Source: Rhynchosporium graminicola
Lineage: Eukaryota > Ascomycota > Leotiomycetes > Helotiales > Ploettnerulaceae
Assembly: GCA_900074885.1 (NCBI GenBank)
Contig: FJUW01000013.1
Coordinates: forward strand, 62,001-126,000
Direction: 5' to 3'
DNA length: 64,000 nucleotides
The translations under genes were made by a program, and so were the position numbers. Shown piece after piece: positions 46,991 to 57,514 of this stretch. Numbering within the stretch: the first letter of the stretch is position 1; every line of letters starts with the position of its first letter. The notes beneath the pieces are model-generated. The model worked only from the letters and a program-made list of their open reading frames with translations, was not told the DNA's origin and made no database searches.

Positions 46991-48645
46991 GTGTGATAGA
47001 CTCACCGGGCGAATGACTTGGGTGGGCATTCATTCTCCGAGCAAGTGGACCTGAGAAGAGAATCGGTGTGAGACTTATTTACTTCTTAAGAAACGGTAGG
47101 ATGAAAGACGGTTAGGAAAGACAAGTGACGTTGGATAACAAGAGATTATAGTTCTAGAACCTTCTTGGCTTACACTCTCTTCCTTAAACGGGTTGCCAAT
47201 ATCTATGTACTGCAGTACTGCGATACTGGGATATTTTCAGATCGCTGCTTAGCTAGACTCGAACAGAATCAAATTGGATCTCAATTTGTCGTACCATATA
47301 GTTTGGATGGATACATTTAATTGAGATTTACTTCCCCATCGAATCGACCTGTCTGCCGCTATGCATATCGAACAACACCGTAAACAGACACAAGGAATCC
47401 CAAAAAAAGACGGGACTCCTTCCTCACTAGTCCCATTTCCCGTCTTTATCTTGATAGTCTGATCCCGAGGCGACCGAAAAGAATCTATCTAATTTGCCTG
47501 AGTAATTGTAAGCCGAGAGCCTAGGAAAATGGCCATATGATCGCTTAATTATGAGGTCCGAGTTGCTTGAAAGAGAACAGGCTTCGCTTGCTGAAGTGAA
47601 CATGGGGGTTTGTTCTGACAAGAGCTACTGTAGGCGAGAAGAGAGGAGATAATATTCTATGGACGATTTGAATGCTAGGAAGGAGGAATGGCTTGGAGGT
47701 TGATAGATCAGTCTGAATGAAGCAGTATCGTGATTTCTGGGAAGAGGAGAGGCGTGCTGTTTGGATGTAGTGAGTCTTGCGTTTGGAACTTGTAAATTCG
47801 TCGAATTGTTGTGAGGAAGCCTAGAAGGGGTTATGTGACTAGTGTTCGGGCTGAGAGATTGAGGATAATAAGGCTGAGTGTTCGAGAGAAACGTTTTTGT
47901 TTCCTTGAAGATGGATAAGATGTTCTTCTTGTCGAATTCGTCCTGGAATGTGCGTTGTGAATGATTACGTGATTCGAGATGACTGCAAGCATAGTACCAA
48001 GAGTTTGAGAGCTTGGAGCTAGAGATCGTGCATTGGACTGTCATTCCCTTCCTCCTATTCTGAGTCCGTTCGTTACCATCCTTCAAAGCTCCGAACTCTT
48101 GATTCCTCGCTCAACTGCTCGTTGCTAATGTGAAGTCCCAGGATTGATAACGTGCACTGAGACCCGAGGTGGATTCCGTTATTTCCTATAGAGTGTCAAG
48201 TGATAATCGACGAGTTGAATTCATACCGCGAATGCAGTAGTGTACGCAAGCCAAGCAGCACGTTTGTTCGGCTATTGCTTGCGAAATGCAAGTTTGGAAA
48301 GTACTGAGCTCTCCACAATGGACGTATCTAGCACTCGTCTTGTGGTGTTGCTACCGTACGCGGCTGGTCTGTAGGATTGAAGTGCCTACAAGTCTGTTCG
48401 GCAACAGCTAGCTACCTACCTGTTTTCTGACATCACAGATCACGTCAGGAAATCCGCAAGGCGTAGGAAGTCCTTATAGTACTACATTTAATATGGAAGA
48501 TGCCACTGCCATTACCGACGAGATTCTGTAATAGCTCTGCTCGCTAAGAAAAAAAAATGTTATCCGGCTCATGACGGCTCTTCCTTGGCCAATTTCCTTA
48601 AGAGAGCATTTTTTACAAGCTTGCAATTTATTGGCTGTTCTAAAG
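46991..48645. other. Intergenic 1.65 kb
   Basis: A 153-codon minus frame (48086-47625) is Ser/Asn/Pro-rich with no domain and is not called. Otherwise no signal. The ATG at 48571 is in frame with the next gene and could be its start. Confidence 0.5.
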
Positions 48646-50369
48646 ATGTCAACCTTTCCCGAGCACGAGCCCGAGGTACCAGAGCTAGACTTTGAGAGCG
48701 AACAACGGCCACAGCAACGGCCTACTAGCGTGCATCACAACCATAGAACAGCAACTTCATGGCAACCCAAATCATCAGTATCAATCATATATAACATCGA
48801 CAGATACCTAGCTGAACTGTTTTCCCGTGCATGTGCACATGGCAATCCTGCATGGGAAACTCGGGAATACCATTTTCTCGCTTGGGATCCACATGAGTTG
48901 CGAACTGCAACAACAAACGTATATTCTTTACCGAGGGGACTAAATGCAGGTGAGTAACATACCGCCTCAAAATCGAACGATGTAGAGGCCATACCAACGA
49001 GCGAGTTGCTAAAAGTCTTGAGTCTCTTTTTGGGCAAGTAAAAATCTTAAAATATTTGGGGTGGAGCTTGGTAAGCTAGAGAGAGAAGTCCGTTTGGATT
49101 CCGATGCCTTAGTTCTTATAGCCATTAAAAGAAGTGCATAACCGTTAACCCTTAACACTTTGATACTTTTTCCCTGATCATCTGTACATACACATACGTT
49201 TTCAACTCGCATACTCGACGAGAGAAAAGAAACCTGTCCAGAGAAATCCCACTCGCAGAAGCACTCGCTGCTTGGGAGAGTGAACGTCGTCGGCTCCCGG
49301 CAGTCAAAAAAACGTCGATAATGAGTCTGGAAATGAATCAAGTGGTAAACATAGATAACGTAAGTGCGGCAGTGTTTCCCCTGAGAATAGATGACCAATA
49401 ATCATAGAACGCAAGCATGGCTGCCGCCACTGGGCAACAAACAGATCCATCGGTACACAGCGGACACGGTTTGAACGATAATCCAGTGAGTGACTTCCGG
49501 GACGAGGCAGAGTCTTCTCTGGCGGAGCAGACTTGTCAGCTGAAACGCAATGAGAATTGATCACATATTTCTATGACTTTGAAGTGTTAGTCTGTGAAAA
49601 GTCCTGTATTTCGAAATCAAAGACTCGAATATACTACGGGACATTGCTAAAGTAACACTTCAAAGTCATAAAATATCCGATGGCTTCAATGACGGGACAG
49701 TTTCTAGCTTCGCCAGAGACGAATTTGCCAGCTTCGTTCTTCCAATAGACCTTCGAGCTAGGTGCTAACTCCTGCCAGGTACCTTTCAGTACACTTACAG
49801 CCTCCTTACCAGATGGCCAAGTCTCAAGAGCAATTGAGATCGACTCGATTATCGATGCCAACGTGGAGCCCAACCAATCCCCTGCCTCATCCAGAACAAT
49901 CTCAGAAGGAGTTGAGATCAACTCGATTATCGATGCAAGCATGGAGCCCAACCAATCCCCTACCTCATCCAGAACAGTGTCCAATGGAGGCGATACACCC
50001 GATAACCGATGTGAATCACCTGCCTCCTCCAGAACAATGTCCAATGATAGCGATGCGCCTGACAACAGTCGTGGCCCTTATACTTCCACCATCCAGAGCC
50101 TAGGCGTAGACCAGCGAATTGTTCCAACAGTGTTGTGCAGAGTCTATGGCCAGCGTAGAAGACGCGAACTCATGGACGAGGATGTTTCCAGACAGGGCAT
50201 ACACGATCGGCACCGCTGGGATCGCCGGCGCATGATGGATAAGGCAACGAGACCCAATATCGTCGCCTTCTATGAGGATGGTGATAGCGATTGCGAATGG
50301 GAGGAGTTCGAGGAGTTGCGAGAGCAGAGAAAGGGAGGTATCTGGATACTTGATTTGATTAGAACCTAG
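48646..50369 (+). CDS. Tandem-repeat protein with an outsized intron, unknown function
   Basis: Inferred model: exon 1 48646-48949 (donor GTGAGT), exon 2 49801-50369 (branch GCTAAC at 49764-49769, acceptor TTACAG), phases agreeing, giving 290 residues. Exon 1 starts MSTFPEHEPEVPELDFESE and includes SIIYNIDRYLAELFSRACAH. Exon 2 opens with imperfect 26-residue repeats (two copies of SIIDA-x-x-EPNQSP-x-SSRT and a shortened third, SPASSRTMSNDSDAPDN). It ends with a basic Arg/Asp block and an acidic end (IVAFYEDGDSDCEWEEFEEL). No family recognised. The 851-bp intron is about ten times the local norm and holds a MITE-like element; a small extra exon inside cannot be ruled out. An alternative ATG at 48571 adds 25 residues. 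Confidence 0.5.
49572..49729. mobile_element. MITE-like inverted-repeat element inside an intron
   Basis: A perfect 18-base inverted repeat (49572-49589 and 49653-49670, 63 bases apart) is followed by 23 bases at 49707-49729 that match 21 of 23 with the right terminal repeat of the element at 62398-62590. The inner repeat TTCAAAGTCA-TAAA also resembles an inner repeat of that element. The left terminus is not clear. I read it as a partly eroded copy lying in the intron of the tandem-repeat protein gene. Confidence 0.55.
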
Positions 50370-51595
50370 GTTGCCCCCCTTCTTGTATGATAGCTAGCAT
50401 AAGCAAACCGAAACTGTATACGAAAAGCAAGCTGCAATGTTGAGAGAAGTGATATAGACTGAGCGGCAACTCCCACGCTTCATTAGATTCAGGCCGCATG
50501 CAGCGATTGAAGTAAAAATGACCATTTTCAAACCACTGATAGATAGGACCTCGACTGGGACAGTGAGAATAGGGCGCGGAGCGAATCCATCCCCAGCGAA
50601 GCAATTATCTTCGGTAGGCTCATATTCAGATTGTCGCTTGAGCAATGTCGTGAAATGGGTTGCGCGACTGTGAAGTATCACGTTAAGGCTTCTACCGTGA
50701 TATCTTCGTGAGTTTGGGTTCGAATTACGACATTAAATCGTGTATTCCAGTCCTCTCTTCGCTGAAGTTCGCCGAAGACAAAACTTGTCTGGCTGGAGAT
50801 GAGAAACACATGGAGATATCCAAAGGAGGCCCACTGACAACGTTGTGGATGTGATCTTCCATTGCTACGTATAGGAACCGGATCGCATCCGGTGAATGTA
50901 CGTGGATGGAGCCCTTCTACGTACATCTTGTACAGATACTTATAGAGAAATAGTTTGTGGATGTAGAGTGCCAGGAGCCTCTTTTGGTGAAATCATCGAG
51001 GCTTGGCCTTCTCCTTTTTGCCGATGTCGCGGGTCCTGGGGGCCTGGTTCTGGTGGTTCTGGTGTTGTTGTTCCTTGCGAGTTGGAGGGTTGTGGAACTT
51101 GTGGATGATGCCAGGCCAGACCTCCTCTACTGCTCCGCTCACTCCTTCCTCATCCCCATCCTTGCCCAGCGAGGCTCCCGCACGACAAGATCACATTGTC
51201 AATTTGCACCAATGAATGCTGATGTGCTGATGCACGCCGTGCATCTTCCACAGATGCCCAGCCCTGCCCAGCCCTGCCCTGCCCTGCCATGCCCTGTTTC
51301 TTTAGCATCACTCGCCACCACCAGCTGCAGCAGATCATGTCCCAGCGGTCTGTCTTCTACCAAGCAAGTTCTCACATAGGTAATAACCCGAACTCGGGAT
51401 ACCTGCCCAGGCCCGACAGCTGCAGCAGTATAGGCGGGGTCAGTCAGTGGTGCTCAGTAGCCAATACACCGGCCGAATTGAATGAACGGGAGAAAGCTGC
51501 AGGAGGGACATCCCAGACGTTTGGATAGTAGGGTACCTGGCAATTACCACAGTGTGAAATAGCAGTTGACGATCCATCCCATCACGACCCCCTCA
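50370..51595. other. Intergenic before glycerol kinase
   Basis: Frames here (50957-51379 plus, 50394-50681 minus) are composition-driven, with no domain. The right part is GC-rich, with a CCCTG repeat run. Confidence 0.55.
51256..51297. repeat. CCCTG/CCCAG pentanucleotide repeat
   Basis: About eight imperfect units of GCCCTG/GCCCAG, 550-590 bases before the glycerol kinase start. Simple sequence; a promoter role is possible but unsupported. Confidence 0.75.
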
Positions 51596-51841
51596 ATGTT
51601 GGCGCCATGTCATCGGATCCCTACCCACTTCAAGCCGCTGTGCAAGGCCGTTTCTCTCAACCTCTCCACATGCGAACTCAACCCCGCGCACACACGATCG
51701 TGCTTCTTCCTTTCAAAATCTCTCTTCCCTTTCTGTACAACAAGATCAACGAGATCGACGGTTTGCTCAGGTCCTTCAAGGCAAGCTCAGAGCCTCAATC
51801 ACTTCCCCTTGTGTACCCTGCTACAACAACAGTTGCCCATC

Positions 51842-53693
51842 ATGGATTCTATGCCCATCCGAACACTCTCCACTCACGAACATGACTTCCTGAAGATCAT
51901 AGAGCCGATTTCGAACACACAACATGTTGAGAACATAACAGAGCATAAGACAGAAGATGCCGTGCGGCCACATTTGCCAAAAGGCGTGTCGGAAACAGAC
52001 GAGGAAAGACTGGAGCAATGGTTTATTGGCAGTATTGACTGCGGGACGACAAGTTCCCGGTTTCTGATATTCAATGGGGAGGGGAACCCAATTGCAAGCC
52101 ACCAAATCGAATTTGAAAATATATATCCAGACTCAGGGTAAGTCATTTTTTCGTCGGCTCCTGAATTACATTCGACCTTCGTGAAACTTCTCTTCTAGTA
52201 GCTTCAAACTAATAATTAACACAGATGGCATGAGCACGATCCGCAAGAACTCGTCGATTCTGTTGTGGAATGTATAGAAAAGGCAAGCGAGAAGTTTTTC
52301 AAGGATGGTTATACGAAGGACCAGATCAAGGCTATCGGAATCACAAATCAAAGAGAAACAACTCTCTGCTGGGATACAAATACCGGAGAGCCGCTGTATA
52401 ATGCCATTGTTTGGCCCGATACTCGAACAACCCCAATCGTCCGAGAACTGAAGAAACGTAAGGGAGCGGACGAGCTACAGCAACTTTGTGGACTGCCAAT
52501 CTCGACATATCCTTCTAGTGTCAAGCTGCTTTGGCTGTATCGCAACGTTGATGCTGTCAAGAAAGCCTATGACGAAGGACGACTATCCTTCGGCACTGTG
52601 GATACTTGGCTAATTTACAAGCTCAATGGAGGCAAGGAAGGGGGAGTGCATGTCACAGATTCTACTAATGCTTCCCGCACGATGTTCATGAACCTGCATA
52701 CTCTACAATATGATGACAAACTCCTCGACTTCTTCCAGCTTGACCGGAAAAATATCACACTTCCAAAAATTGTTCCATCTTCGGACAAGGACGCCTTTGG
52801 TGCTTTAGCACTTACTGCTTTGAAGGGCATCAAAATCACAGGCTGTTTAGGGGACCAATCTGCAGCTTTAGTCGGTCAATGTGGATTCTCTCCAGGGGAG
52901 GCAAAGAACACATACGGAACCGGTTGTTTCCTTCTCTACAATGTCGGTGACAAACCTGTTATTTCGAAATATGGCCTTTTAGCTACTGTTGCGTATGATT
53001 TCGGCGGTGGTAGAAAGCCAATCTACGCGCTTGAGGGTAGTATTGCCGTGGCTGGTTCTGGTGTCAAATTCCTGATGAACAACTTGGGCTTCATTAAACA
53101 CTCCCATAAGATCACGGAATTGGCAGAAACTGTTGATGATAATGGTGGCGTGGTCTTCGTCACAGCCTTTTCCGGGTTATTCGCTCCTTATTGGATAGAC
53201 GATGCCAAAGGAACTCTCTGTAAGTCATACTTCGGCTCTCTTGAGGAGATCACTACTAACAATACTAGTTGGTATTACAGCTCATACCCAACGAGGTCAT
53301 ATCGCCCGAGCGACTCTTGAAGCTACTTGCTACCAGACCAAGGCCATTTTGAATGCTATGGAGAAAGATTCAGGCCACAAGCTTGGAAAGCTTGCTGTTG
53401 ACGGAGGAATGTCCAACTCAGATCTTTGCATGCAAACACAAGCCGATATTACCGGGATACCAGTCGATCGACCTGTCATGCGCGAGACTACTGCCCTTGG
53501 AGCCGCAATTGCTGCGGGCTTTGCTGTGGGCATTTGGAAAGAGTTCGCCGAGCTGAAGGAGATCAACAAAGAAGACAGGACGATATTCACTTCCAAAATA
53601 GAGCCGAAGAAGAGTGATGCAATGTTCAAGAAATGGGAGCAGGCTGTGGAAATGAGCAGGGGTTGGGTTTTGGACAACCCTACAGAGGAGTGA
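51842..53693 (+). CDS. GUT1: Glycerol kinase
   Basis: It phosphorylates glycerol with ATP to glycerol 3-phosphate, the entry step of glycerol use (FGGY carbohydrate kinase family). Three exons are inferred: 51842-52137, 52225-53219 and 53269-53693, giving 571 residues. The phosphate-1 motif [13 protein letters not shown] starts near residue 65 with Asp66. Substrate and lid motifs follow: [34 protein letters not shown] and [29 protein letters not shown] is formed across the last splice. The acceptor used is 53268, because the next AG (at 53280) breaks the motif. Residues 1-58 before the fold are polar. In-frame ATGs further up (51596) would add 82 residues rich in Ser, Arg and Cys. The downstream neighbour is thiolase. 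Confidence 0.95.
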
Positions 53694-54721
53694 AGCTTCG
53701 CATTGAGTCGCAGTAATACAAAGAAGAGGATATGGACAGGACGTAATTTTTGGGCAGTAATTATGCGATACCCTTTTGAATCGCGCGAGGCGAAGCCAAT
53801 TTTTGACCGGCGGCGAGAACCTACTTACCTAATAAAGTCATGAAGGGAAAATATCACTGAAACATTACTCCTTCTAAGATTCGATATTCAGGATATGATG
53901 TCACGAATTCGTTACAAGACATCATATAAGTAGTTCCTTATTGTCATAAGAGTATTTGATAACGTTACTAGGTGACAAGTTTTAGGGACGTATATTGCTT
54001 CGTAAAAGACGAATCCGCTTAGCGCTCGAATGACTATAGTCTCATTTGTGGTTCCGAGGTCAAGGTCCTCACTGAAGCTACTTGCGACATGTCTCTTGTG
54101 ACGTGCTTTCGTCACACTGCATTCGCATTCGACGAATTCTTTTCGGCGAAGCGAACACGGTCCCGAAGTTGTCACTTACTAAAATCATTAAGAATTCAGC
54201 GACATTAAATTATTACCTTTTCAATACCCTGCCAAATCTTGTGACTTTTATGTCATGTCATCACGAACACCGTACATTTCGCAAAGCAATACCCTCCGTC
54301 TCAAAATTATTCGATGACTTTCCTACGGGGTACAGTAGACTCGCATCACCAGTACAAGAGTTGGACCCGCCCCGACCTTCTTTCATCACTTTGCATTCGC
54401 ATTATTCATTGACACATGCTAAACACAGCAATATCAAATTTTTGATTAGAATGCTTTTGCTGCGCGTGACAGACATGCCAAACTTCCCCCGAGACCTCGA
54501 GGTGGATTTCCATGTGACAATGGGTTTTCCGAGGAGCTAGCAACTCAGCCAATCAACTAACTGTTCAAAATGCCGAGGCATATGTTGAAGGCAGGCTGGG
54601 GGAAGAATCCACTACTCAGCCATATTACCTCTCTAAAGCCCATAATCCCCTTTCTTCCTTTCAAATCGCTCTTGATACCCTTCTCTATATTCCTTTAATC
54701 AGCTCCTATAAACTCTTCAAT
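53694..54721. other. Intergenic, with a possible inverted-repeat family relic
   Basis: No gene is supported (the 152-codon plus frame 54082-54540 has no domain). GAATTCTTTTCGGCGAAGCG at about 54134-54153 resembles the left terminal repeat of the 62398-62590 element with a one-base gap, so an old copy may lie here. Confidence 0.45.
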
Positions 54722-56161
54722 ATGTCTGCAGGTAGAGTTCTCTCCATGAAGATCCGGTGGACGAGGCGAGGCTGACCAGGAATCGTAGCAAAGCGACGTC
54801 TTACTCAGGTCTCTGACCATCTCGCTGGTTCGCAGAGTAAGATCTCTCCTACAGAGGGAGATAGTGGCCGTGCAAAAATTCTTCAGAAAAACCCAGATGA
54901 TGTAAGTAACTACTACCGGAAAGCAGACCAAGTCCTAATAGCTTCTAGATCGTTGTCACAGCATGTCTCCGAACAGCATTTACAAAGGGCGGAAAGGGGG
55001 GATTCAAAGACACAGCTGCGGCAGATATGCTAGTTGGTGCTTTTAAATCACTCATCGAGCGCTCCAAGATTGATCCAGCTTTGGTCGAAGATATCGCTGT
55101 CGGCAGTGTGCTTCCTCCTGGCGGAGGAGCCACGGAATTCCGAGCTGCTGCACTTGCAGCCGGTTTCCCGGTTTCTGCTGCGGTTAAAAGTCTGAATAGA
55201 CAGTGCTCGTCTGGTTTACAAGCTTGTGTAGATATTGCCAACGCGATTAGCGCTGGTATGATCGAGGTTGGTGTTGGTGCTGGGGTTGAGAGCATGAGTT
55301 TGCAATATGGGTATGTTTCCATTTACTGATCGGATTTCTCATGCTAATGTTTTGTTCTGCAGACCAGGCGCTGTCACCGAATTCTCCGAGCTCCTCGAAT
55401 CACACCCAGAATCTGCGAACTGCAAAGTCCCTATGGGTCTCCTATCCGAGCAGATGGCCAAGGACCGCGGCGTTACCCGCAAAGTCCAAGATGCTTTCGC
55501 CGCAAGCTCATACCAGAAGGCTACCAAGGCACAAGAAGCTGGACTCTTCGATGAGGAAATCGCTCCTCTCAAGGTCCATTGGGAGGACCCAAAGACTGGA
55601 GAGATGAAGGAGATCACTGTTGCTAAAGACGATGGTGTTCGGCCCAATACCACAGCTGAGAGTTTGGGCAAGATGAAGCCTGCTTTTGCTAAAGATGGCT
55701 CAATTCACGCTGGAAACGCCAGTCAAATTTCTGACGGAGCTGCTGCTGTTCTGATGATGAAACGCTCTACTGCTGAGCGTCTCGGCCAGACCATCCTCGG
55801 TAAATACGTCGCTGCTTCTGTAGCTGGTGTTGCTCCCCTTTTGATGGGTATCGGCCCATGGGCTGCTATTCCCAAGGTCTTCGAAAAGACTGGTATTAGC
55901 AAGGATGATGTTGATATCTTCGAAATCAATGAGGCTTTCGCTTCTCAATGTGTCTGGTGCGCGACCGAGCTGGGTATTGATGAGAAGAAGATTAACCCTA
56001 AGGGTGGAGCTATTGCTTTTGGACATCCGCTTGGATGTACCGGTGCTAGGCAAGTCAGTACGCTACTTTACGAGTTGAGGAGGACGGGCCAGAAGGTGGG
56101 AGTTACGAGTATGTGTGTTGGGACTGGAATGGGAATGGCTGCTGTTTGGGTTGCGGAGTAG
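54722..56161 (+). CDS. POT1: Peroxisomal 3-ketoacyl-CoA thiolase
   Basis: It cleaves 3-ketoacyl-CoA to acetyl-CoA and a shortened acyl-CoA, the last step of peroxisomal beta-oxidation. Four exons are inferred: 54722-54731, 54780-54901, 54949-55310 and 55363-56161, giving 430 residues. Exon 1 is only 10 bases (MSA plus a split Gly codon). The N-terminus then reads GIVAKRRLTQVSDHLAG, in which RLTQVSDHL fits the PTS2 peroxisome-import nonapeptide (R-L-x5-H-L). The nucleophile Cys130 is in LNRQCSSGLQA, NEAFASQ follows, His386 is in GGAIAFGHPLGCTGAR and the second active Cys416 in SMCVGTGMGM. The PTS2 together with the family type separates it from the cytosolic Erg10 and the mitochondrial acetyl-CoA thiolases. 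Expression on fatty acids is expected. Confidence 0.95.
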
Positions 56162-57514
56162 GGGATAGGGTAACATGAATGTATGATTATGATAATTTGA
56201 TAGGACAGCTTCAGAAAGGGGACATGCTGAACCAGTAAATATTCTGCATGAGACAATGACGCCCCTCGACGTGAAATAACTGACAATCCATCTATCCTTC
56301 TTACAGTATCACATATTAGAAGGGCTAGAAGGTTATGTTTCCTCTCGTCGAAACACTTACTTCTGACTGAAGCATTTACCAATGAACGATTCATTTATTT
56401 CGGGGAACTTCGCTACTTGATTCGAGGCGGGCCCAATTCATGTCGGGGGAAGCGCAGACCAAATCCTGTAATAGTGTCGCGGATGTCAATACACTTGCAG
56501 AGCAAAAGTACTAGAATCGTTCCTTGACGTTCCAAAATTACTATCCTCAAGTCTTTTAACGGATTCGTGGCTACAGATTTTCATTTGAGTGGAAGGCTTG
56601 TAGACCAGCCTCGACTGATTAATTAATCCTTGAGTGTCTTCTCATCTTTTGACCTTTGTATGTGCTTTATGAATAGCTCCGTCGGACAATTGATTTGGTC
56701 ATTTTGATTCAAGGCATACGAGTAGATTTCCCCTTACTCATGAACGCCTGAGTGGAGACGCGTATGGGGGTGGGTCCTTCCACCTGCAGCTAGGCACTTA
56801 TTCGCCCGCATGGAGGGGTAAGGCTGTAGCTCGCTGGTCAGGTATTTGCGTATTTTTAAATGGGGATCCGGAGTGCGGTTGAAGTTATAGGAAGATTCGA
56901 GAGACTTAAAACGAGCTAATCTCAAAAAGTTTGTTTGGCATTTTAGTTCGAGGACCATCACTTAGCAAGGTGCAATCGAGGTCATTAGGTTGTCCATCTG
57001 ATCTAAATCACAAGTACTGGGGCCCACTATTTCTTATCGGCTTATCGTCTAAGCCAGCTGCGCTAGGCCTATACTAGACTACCTACCTCATTCACCCCTC
57101 CTTGACTCTTTCGACATCAACACTGAATCCCTTCTTGTACAATACAGCTACGACATACTCTGGCTTTCTGTACATGCCAGCCCCCGTCTCTATGAAAATC
57201 AAGAGCTTGTTGTCTTGCCATCGATAGCTCGTTGCGGACATATCTCCATCTCTGATAACGGACAGCACTCGGACTGGACTCTCGACGAGCAGGCAGCCAG
57301 CGCTACAGGCAGGAGCCAACTTTGGTACGCTTGCCTTGCCTACCACACACTATTCGGCAACTCAGGAAGTATTTTGTGATCATAAACGAGGTAGGCTTTC
57401 TTTTTCTTCATCTGCTTCTTTCACTTCGTCGTTGTCCTCTTTACTTCCACGAGCCTTACCAATCCGCATCATCGTCGACAACGTGGTATGACATGATACA
57501 GCAAGGCTAACAAC
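56162..57514. other. Intergenic
   Basis: 1.35 kb without a supported gene. The last 150 bases are C/T-rich and look like the leader of the next gene. Minus frames (56394-56068, 57346-57092) have no domain. Confidence 0.55.

Noticed and set aside
47625..48086. 153-codon minus frame rich in Ser, Asn and Pro
   Set aside because: No domain, no good context, AT-rich intergenic composition.
49009..49398. 129-codon minus frame
   Set aside because: Lies inside the proposed intron, no domain; kept open only as a possible antisense or extra exon.
49634..50065. 143-codon minus frame
   Set aside because: Antisense of the tandem repeats and of the MITE-like end; the plus strand has matching splice sites and joined phase.
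54082..54540. 152-codon plus frame
   Set aside because: No recognised product; overlaps a likely repeat relic and the thiolase promoter side.
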